Source: Stutzerimonas kunmingensis (GTDB taxonomy: Bacteria > Pseudomonadota > Gammaproteobacteria > Pseudomonadales > Pseudomonadaceae). From it: a stretch of 64,000 bases of DNA. The translations under genes were made by a program, and so were the position numbers. The notes under the pieces are model-generated. The model did not search any database. It saw only the letters and a program-made list of their open reading frames with translations, and was not told where the DNA came from. Below are positions 27,896 to 38,088 of the stretch, piece by piece; position 1 is the first letter of the stretch, and the number at the start of each line of letters is the position of its first letter. The stretch spans positions 1 through 64,000 of the forward strand of contig NZ_JACXXG010000003.1 in the NCBI RefSeq assembly GCF_014764705.1, in the 5' to 3' direction.

Positions 27896-28117
27896 CGCCC
27901 CTTCAGGAGGGTGAACGGAGCCGTCGCGCAGAGGGGCGAGCCGCAGGGATGCGGCGAGAGCCGTAAAGGGCCATGGATGGCCCTTGTACGGCGACCCTCG
28001 GAGCGGCGGCGTAGTGAACGAACCCGGAGCGAAGCGCAGGGCCGGATGCAGGGGCAAAGCGTTTTTGGTTACTTTTTCGGCGTTTGGAAAAAGTGACTCG
28101 CCCAGCAGGGCGAAACC
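27896..28117. repeat. Right arm of the long inverted repeat
   Basis: The inverted counterpart of 27452-27670: it ends in CAGCAGGGCGAAACC and contains the same GGCCATGGATGGCCC core. The pair could fold into a large cruciform or RNA hairpin around the spacer. Confidence 0.8.
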
Positions 28118-28202
28118 AGGCTTTCAGGCGACTCGCCAATGAGCATGAAGCAAAAATTTCATTCAACGCAGCATGTCGCTGATGAAATGGTGAAAAACCA
28201 AA

Positions 28203-28236
28203 GAAAAAGGGGTGCCGCTTGCGCGAACACCCCTCT
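28203..28236 (-). terminator. Terminator of the TAXI-TRAP operon
   Basis: On the minus strand AGGGGTG and CACCCCT enclose a 13-base loop and lead into TTTTTCTTT, about 25 bp after the DUF1850 gene. Confidence 0.85.
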
Positions 28237-28258
28237 CTAACGATCACCGGCCAGCCGG

Positions 28259-28662
28259 TCAATCGTTCCCGACACTCGCCGCTTGCACAGTACAGCCCCA
28301 GACTTCCAGCGCCGGCTGGTCCGCTTGTGGCGGGCCTAGCCATTCGCTCATCGCGTGGCAACGCTGGTCGAAACACAGTTGGTAATCCCCTGCCTCGGGG
28401 GTTCGCCCCAGTCGCAGGAGTGGCAACGCAGGCATCTGGCGCTGGTAGTGCCAGGCCCCGTCGCGCAGTTCGGCGTCATCCGGGATTTCCATCCCGGCAC
28501 CAGAACCCTTGACCCGCGCTTCGCCGAGCAGCAGCCCGTCCGGCGTCACGCGGTAATCCTCTTCCCAGCGGATCTTCTCGATGGTGTGGTTCCACGCCAG
28601 GGTGAAGGCGGGGGCGGGCACTTCGGCCCACACCACGCCTGCCAACCCCAGGCACAGACCGA

Positions 28663-28666
<4 letters not shown>
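28259..28666 (-). CDS. DUF1850 protein of a TAXI-TRAP transporter
   Basis: The 135-residue protein has a signal peptide or N-terminal anchor (MIGLCLGLAGVVWA) and then the DUF1850 pattern FTLAWNHTIEKIRWEEDYRV with GAGMEIPDDAELRDG. DUF1850 genes accompany fused TRAP permeases, and here the start overlaps the permease stop (ATGA). It is probably a periplasmic accessory protein. Role unknown. Confidence 0.85.
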
Positions 28667-30690
<2,024 letters not shown>

Positions 30691-30722
30691 GGGTATCACT
30701 CTCTCACTGCAAGGTGGGGGCC

Positions 30723-30772
30723 TGTAGAAGCAGGCTTGCCAACGAGGCAACGCGGGCAAGCCTGCTGCTACA
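30723..30772. repeat. REP-like hairpin between TRAP genes
   Basis: GCAGGCTTGCC and GGCAAGCCTGC form a perfect 11-bp stem flanked by TGTAG/CTACA. It sits in the 138-bp gap between the receptor and permease genes and may adjust their relative expression. Confidence 0.75.
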
Positions 30773-30828
30773 AGGATGCGGGCTGGAGCAGGCCGCAGGG
30801 CCCGCTCCGCCCGTCTGTCAGCGCTGGG

Positions 30829-31782
30829 TTACTTGAGAACCCCGGCTTCCTTGTAGAAGCGCTCGGCACCCGGGTGCAGCGGAATCGGCAGGTTCTTGGT
30901 GGCGTTTTCCAGCTTGATGTCCTTGGCGGCGGAGTGGGCGTTGCCCAGGGACGACAGGTTGTCGAACATCAGTTTGGTCATCTGGTAGGCCACTTCATCG
31001 GAGACCTTCTCGTGGCTGACCAGGATGTTGGTGATGGCCACGGTCGGCACGTCGGCATCCTGACCGTCGTAGGTGCCGGCCGGAATCACGCCGGCCTGGT
31101 AGGCGTCGCTCTCGATCTTCTCGACCACGGCGGCCGGAATCTCGACGAAGGTTACCGGCATGGTGCTGGCCAGGTCGCGGATGGCGGCCATGCCCAGGCC
31201 CGAGGACTGCAGGGTGGCGTCCAGCTGGCGGTTCTTGATCAGCTCGACCGACTCGGCGTAGGGCAGGAATTCGACGCGGCCCATGTCCTTGTAGTCCAGA
31301 CCGGCGGCCTTGAAGATCGCGCGGGCGTTCAGCTCGGTGCCGGACTTCGGCGCGCCGACGGAGATGCGCTTGCCCTTGAGGTCTTCCAGGGTCTTGATGC
31401 CGGACTCTTCGCTGGCAACGATCTGGATGTAGTTGTTGTAGGTACCGGCGATGGCGCGCAGGCGCTTGAGCGGAGCCTTGAAGCCGGCGTCCTCGACACC
31501 GTTCCAGGCGTCGGCAACCGAGTCACCCAGGGAGAAGGCCAGTTCGCCACGGCCGGCCTGCAGCAGGTTGAGGTTTTCCACCGAAGCCTTGGTGGCCTGC
31601 ACGGAAGTCTTGGCGCCATCGATCTTGTTGTACTGCTGCGACAGGGCCACGCCGATCGGGTAGTACACACCGCTGGTGCCGCCGGTGAGGATGTTGATGA
31701 AGGTCGGTGCAGCGACGGCCGCGGTGCTGGCAGTGAAGGCCGCAGCGGCAGCGAGCAGGCCCAGGCGTTTGGTCAGTCTCAT
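30829..31782 (-). CDS. TAXI-family TRAP solute receptor
   Basis: The 317-residue periplasmic binding protein starts with a signal peptide (cleavage near TAAVAA-PTF). It has TFINILTGGTSGVYYPIGVA, the TAXI hallmark, and AFSLGDSVADAWNG and ISVGAPKSGTELNARAI. It delivers the substrate to the fused permease encoded downstream. GGAGATCC precedes ATG 31782. TAXI receptors are poorly characterised; glutamate, 2-oxoglutarate and others have been reported for single cases. Confidence 0.93.
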   Translation of the reverse strand: MRLTKRLGLLAAAAAFTASTAAVAAPTFINILTGGTSGVYYPIGVALSQQYNKIDGAKTSVQATKASVENLNLLQAGRGELAFSLGDSVADAWNGVEDAGFKAPLKRLRAIAGTYNNYIQIVASEESGIKTLEDLKGKRISVGAPKSGTELNARAIFKAAGLDYKDMGRVEFLPYAESVELIKNRQLDATLQSSGLGMAAIRDLASTMPVTFVEIPAAVVEKIESDAYQAGVIPAGTYDGQDADVPTVAITNILVSHEKVSDEVAYQMTKLMFDNLSSLGNAHSAAKDIKLENATKNLPIPLHPGAERFYKEAGVLK

Positions 31783-32153
31783 GGTGGATCTCCGTTTCGT
31801 TTTTATTGGTTGACGCAGCATGTTGACGATAGACGATGCCGCGTTCGGGAACGCGCCAGACGAACAAGCAGAGGGGCGATGACACCGGAGAGGTCCGGAG
31901 GATGGATATCGCTGGTAGCTCTTCTTGTCGTTGGAATCGCATCGAGCACATTGCCATTAGCAGAAGCCGTGCCAGGCACGCATAGCCCCTGCTACAAGGG
32001 CTGCTGCCTGCATGGACAGGGGCGATAGGCAAAAATCCGCCTATGCAATGGGAGGTCTCGGCAAGAAACCGCTTATCGGGGCGGAAGTGAGCGCGAAACT
32101 TGCCCGGCGCGTGGGCTTCGAATGCAGACGAATCGTTCGATGGAGGGCTCGTC
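31783..32153. other. Divergent promoter region, TAXI operon and HhH gene
   Basis: A 371-bp region without a convincing gene. It must hold the minus-strand promoter of the TAXI-TRAP operon and the start signals for the gene at 32154. A fragment resembling the REP hairpin (GCCCCTGCTACAAGGGC, 31984-32000) is present. Confidence 0.45.
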
Positions 32154-32582
32154 ATGAGCGCGGAAATCAGCGCCAAGGATCTGGGCATCGACATGAGTGA
32201 CGGTGAGCACGCGCTGTTCAAGTGGTTTCTCGCCAGCTTTCTGTTCGGCAAGCGCATCCAGCAGGACATCGCCGCCGAGGCGTATCGCGTGATCGTCGAC
32301 AAGCACAAGCGCGATACGCCGCGAAAACTGGGCAACTGCAGCTGGCAGCAACTGGTGGACATGCTCGGCGAAGGGCACTACGTACGCTACGACGAGTCCA
32401 CCGCCGAGCGGCTGCTCAAGCTCTGCGAGAAGCTCAACCAGGAATATGGCGGCAAGCTCGGGCGCATCCATGAACTCAGCGAGAACCGCAAGGACCTGGA
32501 ACGGCGGCTGGCGGAATTCGAGGGGATCGGGCCGAAGACCGTGGAAATCTTCATGCGCGAGGCCGCCAGGGTCTGGTACTGA
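32154..32582 (+). CDS. Small helix-hairpin-helix protein, EndoIII-like
   Basis: The 142-residue protein is helical. It resembles the middle of HhH-GPD DNA glycosylases: WFLASFLFGKRIQQDIAAEA, SWQQLVDMLGEG, RLAEFEGIGPKTVEIFMREA, the last being a helix-hairpin-helix with its GIG turn. It ends soon after (VWY), so the catalytic Asp of true glycosylases is absent, as are the iron-sulfur cysteines. It may bind DNA without base excision. GGAGGG lies before ATG 32154. Confidence 0.7.
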   Translation: MSAEISAKDLGIDMSDGEHALFKWFLASFLFGKRIQQDIAAEAYRVIVDKHKRDTPRKLGNCSWQQLVDMLGEGHYVRYDESTAERLLKLCEKLNQEYGGKLGRIHELSENRKDLERRLAEFEGIGPKTVEIFMREAARVWY

Positions 32583-32653
32583 GCGCGCCGGACGGCGCTT
32601 GCGTAGCGCGGCCGAAGGGTTAGAGTGGCGCCATCGCAACGCCGAAGTCCGCC

Positions 32654-32896
32654 ATGCGCATCGTTCTGCTCGTCCTCAGTCTGTTCCTGCCCATCGCCGC
32701 CAGCGCCGCACCGGCGCCCTATTACCAATGGCAGAGCAAAGTCGACGGCACCATCATCTGCCGCCAGACCTCACCGGGCGAGGGTTGGCAGAAACTCGAC
32801 GGTCGCCCGTTCCGTGACCTCAACTGCAGCATGCCGGCCGCGCGGATCGAGCGCCCGAGCAGCGTGCCGGGTTTCCGCCCGCAGCCGGGGCGCTAG
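32654..32896 (+). CDS. Small secreted hypothetical protein
   Basis: The 80-residue protein has a clear signal peptide (MRIVLLVLSLFLPIAASAAP) and a short mature part with two cysteines (IICRQTSP and LNCSMP) that may form a disulfide, then a Pro/Arg-rich tail. Probably periplasmic. No family recognised; the ribosome site is weak. Confidence 0.6.
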   Translation: MRIVLLVLSLFLPIAASAAPAPYYQWQSKVDGTIICRQTSPGEGWQKLDGRPFRDLNCSMPAARIERPSSVPGFRPQPGR

Positions 32897-32932
32897 CCGC
32901 CGTCAGCCCGGAATCCGCTTCATGCTCATGGC

Positions 32933-32967
32933 CGTAGGGTGGAAAACCGCGCAGCGTTTTCCACGCG
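32933..32967. repeat. Dispersed hairpin repeat copy
   Basis: CGTAGGGTGGAAAAC then CGCGCAG then CGTTTTCCACGCG: a full copy of the GTAGGGTGGAAAA family. Confidence 0.85.
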
Positions 32968-33001
32968 TCGGAGGCCTGCCCGACGTTTCGCCAGACCCAT
33001 G

Positions 33002-33025
33002 GTGGATAAGCTTCGCGTTATCCAC
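33002..33025. repeat. Dispersed hairpin repeat, GTGGATAA variant
   Basis: GTGGATAA-GCTTCGCG-TTATCCAC, near identical to 21276-21299. Confidence 0.85.
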
Positions 33026-33034
33026 TCTACGCTC

Positions 33035-33070
33035 CCATCGCCATCGCCATCGCCATCGCCATCGCCATCG
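33035..33070. repeat. Hexanucleotide tandem repeat (CCATCG)6
   Basis: Six perfect copies of CCATCG stand between two hairpin repeats. The run lies outside genes, so copy-number changes would not shift a frame. Confidence 0.95.
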
Positions 33071-33104
33071 GTAGGGTGGAAAACCGCGAAGCGTTTTCCA
33101 CGCG
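33071..33104. repeat. Dispersed hairpin repeat copy
   Basis: GTAGGGTGGAAAACCGCG, then AAGCGTTTTCCACGCG; it abuts the hexanucleotide repeat and lies about 65 bp after the phnP stop codon, at the end of the phn operon. Confidence 0.85.
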
Positions 33105-33167
33105 TTGCGAGCAGGCGGCTCGGTGTTCTCCCGCCTCTGGTCCATGGAAACGCCTATCTGCGAAGCG

Positions 33168-33917
33168 CTAGAGCGCCATCCCGTCGTATGCCAGGCACAC
33201 GTTGCCCGGCAGTTCCCGTGACGCCTGCATGAACCAGGCATCCAGCTCGTGGCCGATGTGGGTCAGCACGGCTTGCGCCGGCTGCAGGTCGTCGATGCTC
33301 TGCAGCGCGCGGGTCAGGTCGTTGTGGTTGCGCGGTGGCGCGTCGCGCGGCGGTGTCGAACAGTCCAGCACCAGCACATCCAGCACGGTGTCCTGCAGCC
33401 GTTCGCGCGTGCTGTCCGGCAGGCCGACGGTGTCGGTGAGGTAGGCGATACGGCGCCCATTGCCTTCCAGCAGATAGCCGAAGGTGGGTTTCGAATGCAC
33501 CAGCGGCAGCGCGGTGACCCGCAGCGTGCCGAGCATGCGTTCTTCGAAGGCGGCGAACGGCTCGCTGAAATCGAGGATGCCGGGATGCTTGTAGAGGTCG
33601 GCGAGGCCGTCGGGATCGTCCGGGCCGTGCACCGGGATGCGCAGTCCCACGCCCCAGCGCAGCTGCAGCAGGCCCTGGGCGTGGTCGGCGTGGTAATGGG
33701 TCTGCAGGATGCCGTTGAAGCTGCCGGGGGCGAAGCGCTCGCAGAGATCAGGCAGACCGCTGTCGAGCAGCCAGCGTTGATCGCCACATTCCACCAGCGC
33801 TGAGCAGGCACGGCGGCGGCGACGCGGGTCGAGCTGCGCGGCGCGGCAGGCCGGACAGGCGCAGTTGTACACCGGCACCTGTGCGGCGCCACCGGTGCCG
33901 AGCAGGGTCAGCCGCAT
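33168..33917 (-). CDS. phnP: Phosphoribosyl cyclic phosphate phosphodiesterase
   Basis: PhnP opens 5-phosphoribosyl 1,2-cyclic phosphate, the product of C-P lyase, to ribose 1,5-bisphosphate. The 249-residue metallo-beta-lactamase-fold enzyme has the HYHADH site (residues 74-79), a structural zinc cluster YNCACPAC near residue 18 and TDTVG further on. Its start overlaps the phnN stop by 10 bp. It is the last gene of the phn operon; hairpin repeats follow. Confidence 0.95.
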   Translation of the reverse strand: MRLTLLGTGGAAQVPVYNCACPACRAAQLDPRRRRRACSALVECGDQRWLLDSGLPDLCERFAPGSFNGILQTHYHADHAQGLLQLRWGVGLRIPVHGPDDPDGLADLYKHPGILDFSEPFAAFEERMLGTLRVTALPLVHSKPTFGYLLEGNGRRIAYLTDTVGLPDSTRERLQDTVLDVLVLDCSTPPRDAPPRNHNDLTRALQSIDDLQPAQAVLTHIGHELDAWFMQASRELPGNVCLAYDGMAL

Positions 33918-34462
33918 TGGCGGTGCTCGTCGAGCAGCTGCAGCAGGCGTTCGACGCTGCTCTGCAGCGAAGCGGAATTGTCCACGCGGACGTAGTCGTC
34001 CAGTTCACCGCTGAACAGTGCATTGCGCGCCAGGCGCGCCTCGATCTGCTCGGGCGTCTCCCGGCCGCGGGTCAGCAGGCGCTCGCGCAGCACGTCCTGC
34101 TCGACGGTCAGCAATACCGCCAGCAGGTCCGGGTAGCGCTGCCGCGCCTCGGGCAGATAGCCGCGCGAGCCGTTGACCAGCACATCCTCGCCAGCCGCCA
34201 GCCAGGCGTCGATTTCGGCGGGAATGCCGTAGGCCAGCCCGTTCGCGCGCCAGGCGAGGGCGAACGCCCGCTCGGCCTCCAGGCGCTCGAACTGTTCGAT
34301 GCTCACCGAGTGTGCGGCTTCGCCGATGGCTTCGGTCGAGCGGGTGATGACCCGCCGAGCGATGCGCACGCCACGCTCGGCTAGCGGCGCGCGGGCAGCG
34401 TCGAGCAGGCTGTCCTTGCCAGCGCCGGACGGGCCGATCAGGTAGATCAGGCGGCCTTGCAT
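33908..34462 (-). CDS. phnN: Ribose 1,5-bisphosphate phosphokinase
   Basis: PhnN phosphorylates ribose 1,5-bisphosphate with ATP to PRPP, closing the C-P lyase pathway. The 184-residue guanylate-kinase-like protein has a P-loop GPSGAGKDS (residues 10-18) and RRVITRS ahead of the lid. ATG 34462 has GGAGGTG upstream and was preferred over longer starts. It overlaps phnP by 10 bp and follows phnM after 96 bp. Confidence 0.95.
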   Translation of the reverse strand: MQGRLIYLIGPSGAGKDSLLDAARAPLAERGVRIARRVITRSTEAIGEAAHSVSIEQFERLEAERAFALAWRANGLAYGIPAEIDAWLAAGEDVLVNGSRGYLPEARQRYPDLLAVLLTVEQDVLRERLLTRGRETPEQIEARLARNALFSGELDDYVRVDNSASLQSSVERLLQLLDEHRQCG

Positions 34463-34558
34463 CAGATCACCTCCAGAGACGGGAGAACGCGGGGCGTGGA
34501 CCGGCATGGTAGCGGCAAGCCGCCCCGCAGGGGACATCATGGTGCGGGCGCGAATGCA

Positions 34559-35704
34559 TCAGAACACGCGCCGGCCCTGGCGCCAGACCTGGCCGATCAC
34601 CGGCTGGCCCTTGTGCACCTGCGCCTGGACCAGGTCGGCGCGCAGCCCGACGGCGATCTCGCCGCGATCATCCAGTCCGGCCGCGCGTGCCGGCGCCAGG
34701 CTGATGGTGGCAATGGCGCGCGGCAGGTCGTAGCCGTTGTCCTGTTCGGCCAGGCCCAGCGCCGCCTGCAGCAGACTGGCCGGGTAGTAGTCGCTGGAGA
34801 GGATGTCCAGCACGCCGCGCCGGGCCAGGTCGGCAGCGGCGATATTGCCCGAGTGCGAGCCGCCACGGACGATGTTCGGCGCGCCCATCAGCACCTTCAG
34901 CCCACGTGCGTGGCTGGCCTCGGCGGCCTCGAAGGTGGTCGGGAATTCGGCGATGGCCATGCCGTAATCCGCCGACTCGCTAACGTGCTCCAGGGTCGCA
35001 TCGTCGTGGCTGGCCAGCGCCAGGTCGCGGCTGCGGCAGATGTCGACGATGGCGGCGCGCTGCTGGTCGCTGTGCCGCGCCGAGTTGGCCAGCTGCTCGC
35101 TGACGAAATGATCCATCTCCGCGGGGCTCAGGTGGTACTTGCCCATGTAGTACTCGCGGTACTTCTCCATGCGCGCGAACTGGCGCTGGCCCGGCGCGTG
35201 GTCCATCACCGAGACCAGCTGCACCAGCGGCTGCTCGACCAGCTCGCGGAACAGCTCCAGGCATTGCGGATGGCTGACCTCGCAGCGCAGGTGCAGGCGG
35301 TGTTCGGCACGGGTCTGTCCGGCCGCCTCGGCCTCGGCGATGGCCTCGAGCATCACCCCGAGCTGCTGCATACGCTTGCCCTTGGGATTGATGTCGCCGA
35401 TCGACAGCGCATCGAACACCGTGGTGATGCCGGCGGCGACGATCTGCGCGTCATGGGTCAGCACCGCCGAGGCGGACGGCCAGTCGACGCCGGGGCGCGG
35501 GCTCATGTGCTTTTCCAGATTGTCGGTGTGCAGTTCCACCAGCCCCGGCAGCAGCAGGTCGCCGCCCAGGTCCTGGGCCTGCGGCAGGCTGCTGGCGCCT
35601 GCGCTGATGCCGGCAATCAGGCCGTCGCGGATCAGCAGGCTGCCGTGGATCACCTGATCGGCCAGCACCAGGCGGGCGTTGCTGAGTATCTGTTCAGCTG
35701 GCAT
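34559..35704 (-). CDS. phnM: RPnTP hydrolase of the C-P lyase pathway
   Basis: PhnM removes pyrophosphate from alpha-D-ribose 1-methylphosphonate 5-triphosphate, giving the 5-phosphate substrate of PhnJ. The 381-residue amidohydrolase has [11 protein letters not shown] (metal His59 and His66) and [10 protein letters not shown] with [13 protein letters not shown], matching E. coli PhnM. It overlaps the end of phnL by 11 bp, as is usual for the operon. Confidence 0.95.
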   Translation of the reverse strand: MPAEQILSNARLVLADQVIHGSLLIRDGLIAGISAGASSLPQAQDLGGDLLLPGLVELHTDNLEKHMSPRPGVDWPSASAVLTHDAQIVAAGITTVFDALSIGDINPKGKRMQQLGVMLEAIAEAEAAGQTRAEHRLHLRCEVSHPQCLELFRELVEQPLVQLVSVMDHAPGQRQFARMEKYREYYMGKYHLSPAEMDHFVSEQLANSARHSDQQRAAIVDICRSRDLALASHDDATLEHVSESADYGMAIAEFPTTFEAAEASHARGLKVLMGAPNIVRGGSHSGNIAAADLARRGVLDILSSDYYPASLLQAALGLAEQDNGYDLPRAIATISLAPARAAGLDDRGEIAVGLRADLVQAQVHKGQPVIGQVWRQGRRVF

Positions 35705-36398
35705 GGGCCAGGTCCTCCTGCGTCATGTCCAGGTAACGGTCGGCGACTGCCTCGCGGATCGCGCGGTCGTGGAAGATGCCGATCAGCGCGCTGCCGGCGG
35801 CCTTGGCCTCATCGATCAGTTCCAGCACCACGCGGGCGTTGGCTTCGTCCAGCGAGGCGGTGGGTTCGTCGAGCAGCATCACCGGCCAGCTCACCATGAA
35901 GCCGCGGGCCAGGTTGACGCGCTGCTGCTCGCCGCCGGAAAAGGTGCCGGGGGCCAGCTGCCAGAGGCGCTCGGGAATGTTCAGCCGGGTCAGCAGCGCC
36001 TCCGCCCGCGCCTCGGCATCGACACGCGTCCAGCCGCGCGCCAGCGCCGGTTCCATCACCACCTCCAGCGCCGGCACCCGCGGGATCACCCGCAGGAACT
36101 GGCTGACATAGCCCAGCGTCTGCCGGCGCACGGCGAGTACCTGGAGTGGCTCGGCACCAACCAGCTCCAGCCAGTCGCCGGCGTGGCGGATACGGATGCT
36201 GCCGCCGGCCGGCAGGTAGTTGCCGTACAGCGTGCGCAGCAGGGTCGACTTGCCGGCGCCGGACTGGCCGTGCAGCACCAGGCACTCGCCGGCGGCGACG
36301 GTGAAGTTCAGCCCGCGCAGCACCTGCAGGCTCACGCCGTGCTGCTGGTGCAGGGTGAAGGTCTTGGCGAGGTCGCGGACCTCGATCAGGTTCGTCAT
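35694..36398 (-). CDS. phnL: C-P lyase ABC protein PhnL
   Basis: PhnL is an ABC ATPase of the C-P lyase machinery. The 234-residue protein has Walker [10 protein letters not shown], a Q-loop near [10 protein letters not shown], signature FSGGEQQR and Walker [13 protein letters not shown]. It works as a partner of PhnI with PhnGHJ and PhnK, not in transport. Start 36398 (MTNLIEV) matches the E. coli N-terminus and has AAGGA upstream; an ATG at 36413 overlaps the phnK stop and would add five residues. Confidence 0.95.
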   Translation of the reverse strand: MTNLIEVRDLAKTFTLHQQHGVSLQVLRGLNFTVAAGECLVLHGQSGAGKSTLLRTLYGNYLPAGGSIRIRHAGDWLELVGAEPLQVLAVRRQTLGYVSQFLRVIPRVPALEVVMEPALARGWTRVDAEARAEALLTRLNIPERLWQLAPGTFSGGEQQRVNLARGFMVSWPVMLLDEPTASLDEANARVVLELIDEAKAAGSALIGIFHDRAIREAVADRYLDMTQEDLAHAS

Positions 36399-36409
36399 GA
36401 CGGATTCCT

Positions 36410-37222
36410 TCATGGCTGCAGCACCGAGGACACCAGCAGCTGCGTATAGGGGTGCTGCGGGTCGTCGAGAATCTGGTCGGTCAGGCCGGACTCCACCACC
36501 CGCGAACGGCGCATCACCATCAGCCGGTCAGCCAGGAGGCGTGCCACCGCGAGATCGTGGGTGACGATCACCACCGCCAGGTCCAGCTCGCGCACCAGCC
36601 CGCGCAAGAGGTCGAGCAGGCGTGCCTGCACCGACACGTCGAGGCCGCCGGTGGGTTCGTCCATGAACACCAGCTTCGGGCTGGAAACCAGGTTGCGGGC
36701 GATCTGCAGGCGCTGCTGCATGCCGCCGGAGAAGGTCCGTGGCAGGTCATCGATGCGCGCCGGGTCGATCTCCACCTGTTGCAGCCAGTCCAGCCCGGCG
36801 GCGCGCAGCTGGCCGTAATGGCGCACGCCCTGGGCCATCAGCCGCTCGCCGATGTTGGCGCCGGCGGAAACCCCCATGCGCAGGCCGTCGCGCGGGTTCT
36901 GCTCGACGAAGCCCCACTCGGTGCGCAGCAGCGTGCGCCGCTCGGCCTCGCTGGCGGCGTAGAGATCGAGCCAGTCGCCGGCGCCGTCGCGGTACTGCAC
37001 GCTGCCGCGATCCGGCGGGCAGCGGCCGCAGAGCAGTGAGAGCAGGGTGGACTTGCCCGAGCCCGACTCGCCGACGATGCCCAGCACTTCGCCGGGGTAG
37101 AGCTCGAAGGACACACCCTGGCAGCCCTTGTCCGGGCCGTACAGGCGGGTCAGGTCGCGCACCGCGAACAGTGGCTCGGTGCCGACGCCCGCGGCGGGCA
37201 GCAGTTGTTCGGCGGCGCTCAT
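36410..37222 (-). CDS. phnK: C-P lyase ABC protein PhnK
   Basis: The 270-residue ABC ATPase PhnK binds the PhnGHIJ core at PhnJ. It has Walker [10 protein letters not shown], signature FSGGMQQR and Walker [14 protein letters not shown] short N-terminal extension ([17 protein letters not shown]) precedes the ATPase. The ATG at 37222 overlaps the phnJ stop by 4 bp (ATGA), and its stop lies next to phnL. Confidence 0.95.
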   Translation of the reverse strand: MSAAEQLLPAAGVGTEPLFAVRDLTRLYGPDKGCQGVSFELYPGEVLGIVGESGSGKSTLLSLLCGRCPPDRGSVQYRDGAGDWLDLYAASEAERRTLLRTEWGFVEQNPRDGLRMGVSAGANIGERLMAQGVRHYGQLRAAGLDWLQQVEIDPARIDDLPRTFSGGMQQRLQIARNLVSSPKLVFMDEPTGGLDVSVQARLLDLLRGLVRELDLAVVIVTHDLAVARLLADRLMVMRRSRVVESGLTDQILDDPQHPYTQLLVSSVLQP

Positions 37223-38088
37223 GGGCGGCTCTCCTGTTGCTGGGCGCGCTGCGCGCAATAGTCGGTATCCGAGCAGACGAACTGCTTGCTGCCGGCGTCG
37301 TCGACGATCAGCTCGTCGAGGTAGGAATCGCCGCTGCCACAGATGGCGCAGCACTGCTCCCACTGCTGGATCTGGAAGGGGTGATCCTCGAAATCCAGGC
37401 TGACCACGCGGGTATACGGCGGCACGGCGTAGAGGCGCTTCTCGCGGCCGGCGCCGAACAGCATCAGCGCCGGGCTCAGGTCCAGCTTGGGGTTGTCGAA
37501 TTTGGGAATGGGCGAGGGGTCCATCACGTAGCGCCCGTCCACCGTCACCGGGTAGGCGTAGCTGGTGGCGATGTGGCCGAAGGTGGCGATGTCCTCGTAG
37601 AGCTTCACGTGCATCACGCCGTAGTCGCCCAGCGCGTGCATGGTGCGCGTCTCGGTTTCCGACGGCTCGATGAAGCGCAGCGGCTCGGGGATCGGCACCT
37701 GGTAGACCATGATCTGCCCGGCGGCGAGCGGGGTTTCCGGGATGCGGTGGCGGGTCTGGATCACCGTCGCCGCGGGGGTGCGTTCGGTGGTGGCGACCCC
37801 GGCGGTGCGGGCGAAGAAGCGGCGGATCGACACCGCGTTGGTGGTGTCGTCGGCGCCCTGGTCGATCACCTTGAGCACGTCGTCGGCGCCGAGAATGGCC
37901 GCGGTCAGCTGCATGCCGCCGGTGCCCCAGCCGTAGGGCAGCGGCATCTCGCGGCCGCCGAAGGGCACCTGATAGCCGGGAATGGCGACCGCCTTGAGCA
38001 GTGCGCGGCGAATCATGCGCTTGGTCTGCTCGTCGAGGTAGGCGAAGTTGTAGCCCGCCTCGCGGGCGGGAATGGCCTGTGCATTCAT
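37219..38088 (-). CDS. phnJ: Radical SAM C-P lyase PhnJ
   Basis: PhnJ cleaves the carbon-phosphorus bond of 5-phosphoribosyl 1-phosphonate with a radical SAM mechanism. The 289-residue protein keeps the cluster cysteines Cys247, Cys250 and Cys272 and the thiyl-radical Cys278, and Gly38, which correspond to E. coli Cys241/244/266/272 and Gly32 with an offset of 6. Start ATG 38088 was taken because it overlaps the phnI stop. Confidence 0.97.
   Translation of the reverse strand: MNAQAIPAREAGYNFAYLDEQTKRMIRRALLKAVAIPGYQVPFGGREMPLPYGWGTGGMQLTAAILGADDVLKVIDQGADDTTNAVSIRRFFARTAGVATTERTPAATVIQTRHRIPETPLAAGQIMVYQVPIPEPLRFIEPSETETRTMHALGDYGVMHVKLYEDIATFGHIATSYAYPVTVDGRYVMDPSPIPKFDNPKLDLSPALMLFGAGREKRLYAVPPYTRVVSLDFEDHPFQIQQWEQCCAICGSGDSYLDELIVDDAGSKQFVCSDTDYCAQRAQQQESRP

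Noticed and set aside
27330-28376. Several 100-157 codon frames in the inverted-repeat region
   Set aside because: They come from both strands and arms of the repeat, lack ribosome sites and give low-complexity Arg/Pro/Ser translations, as with spurious repeat-derived ORFs in pseudomonads.
33035-33070. CRISPR-like array
   Set aside because: It is a simple (CCATCG)6 tandem repeat without spacers.
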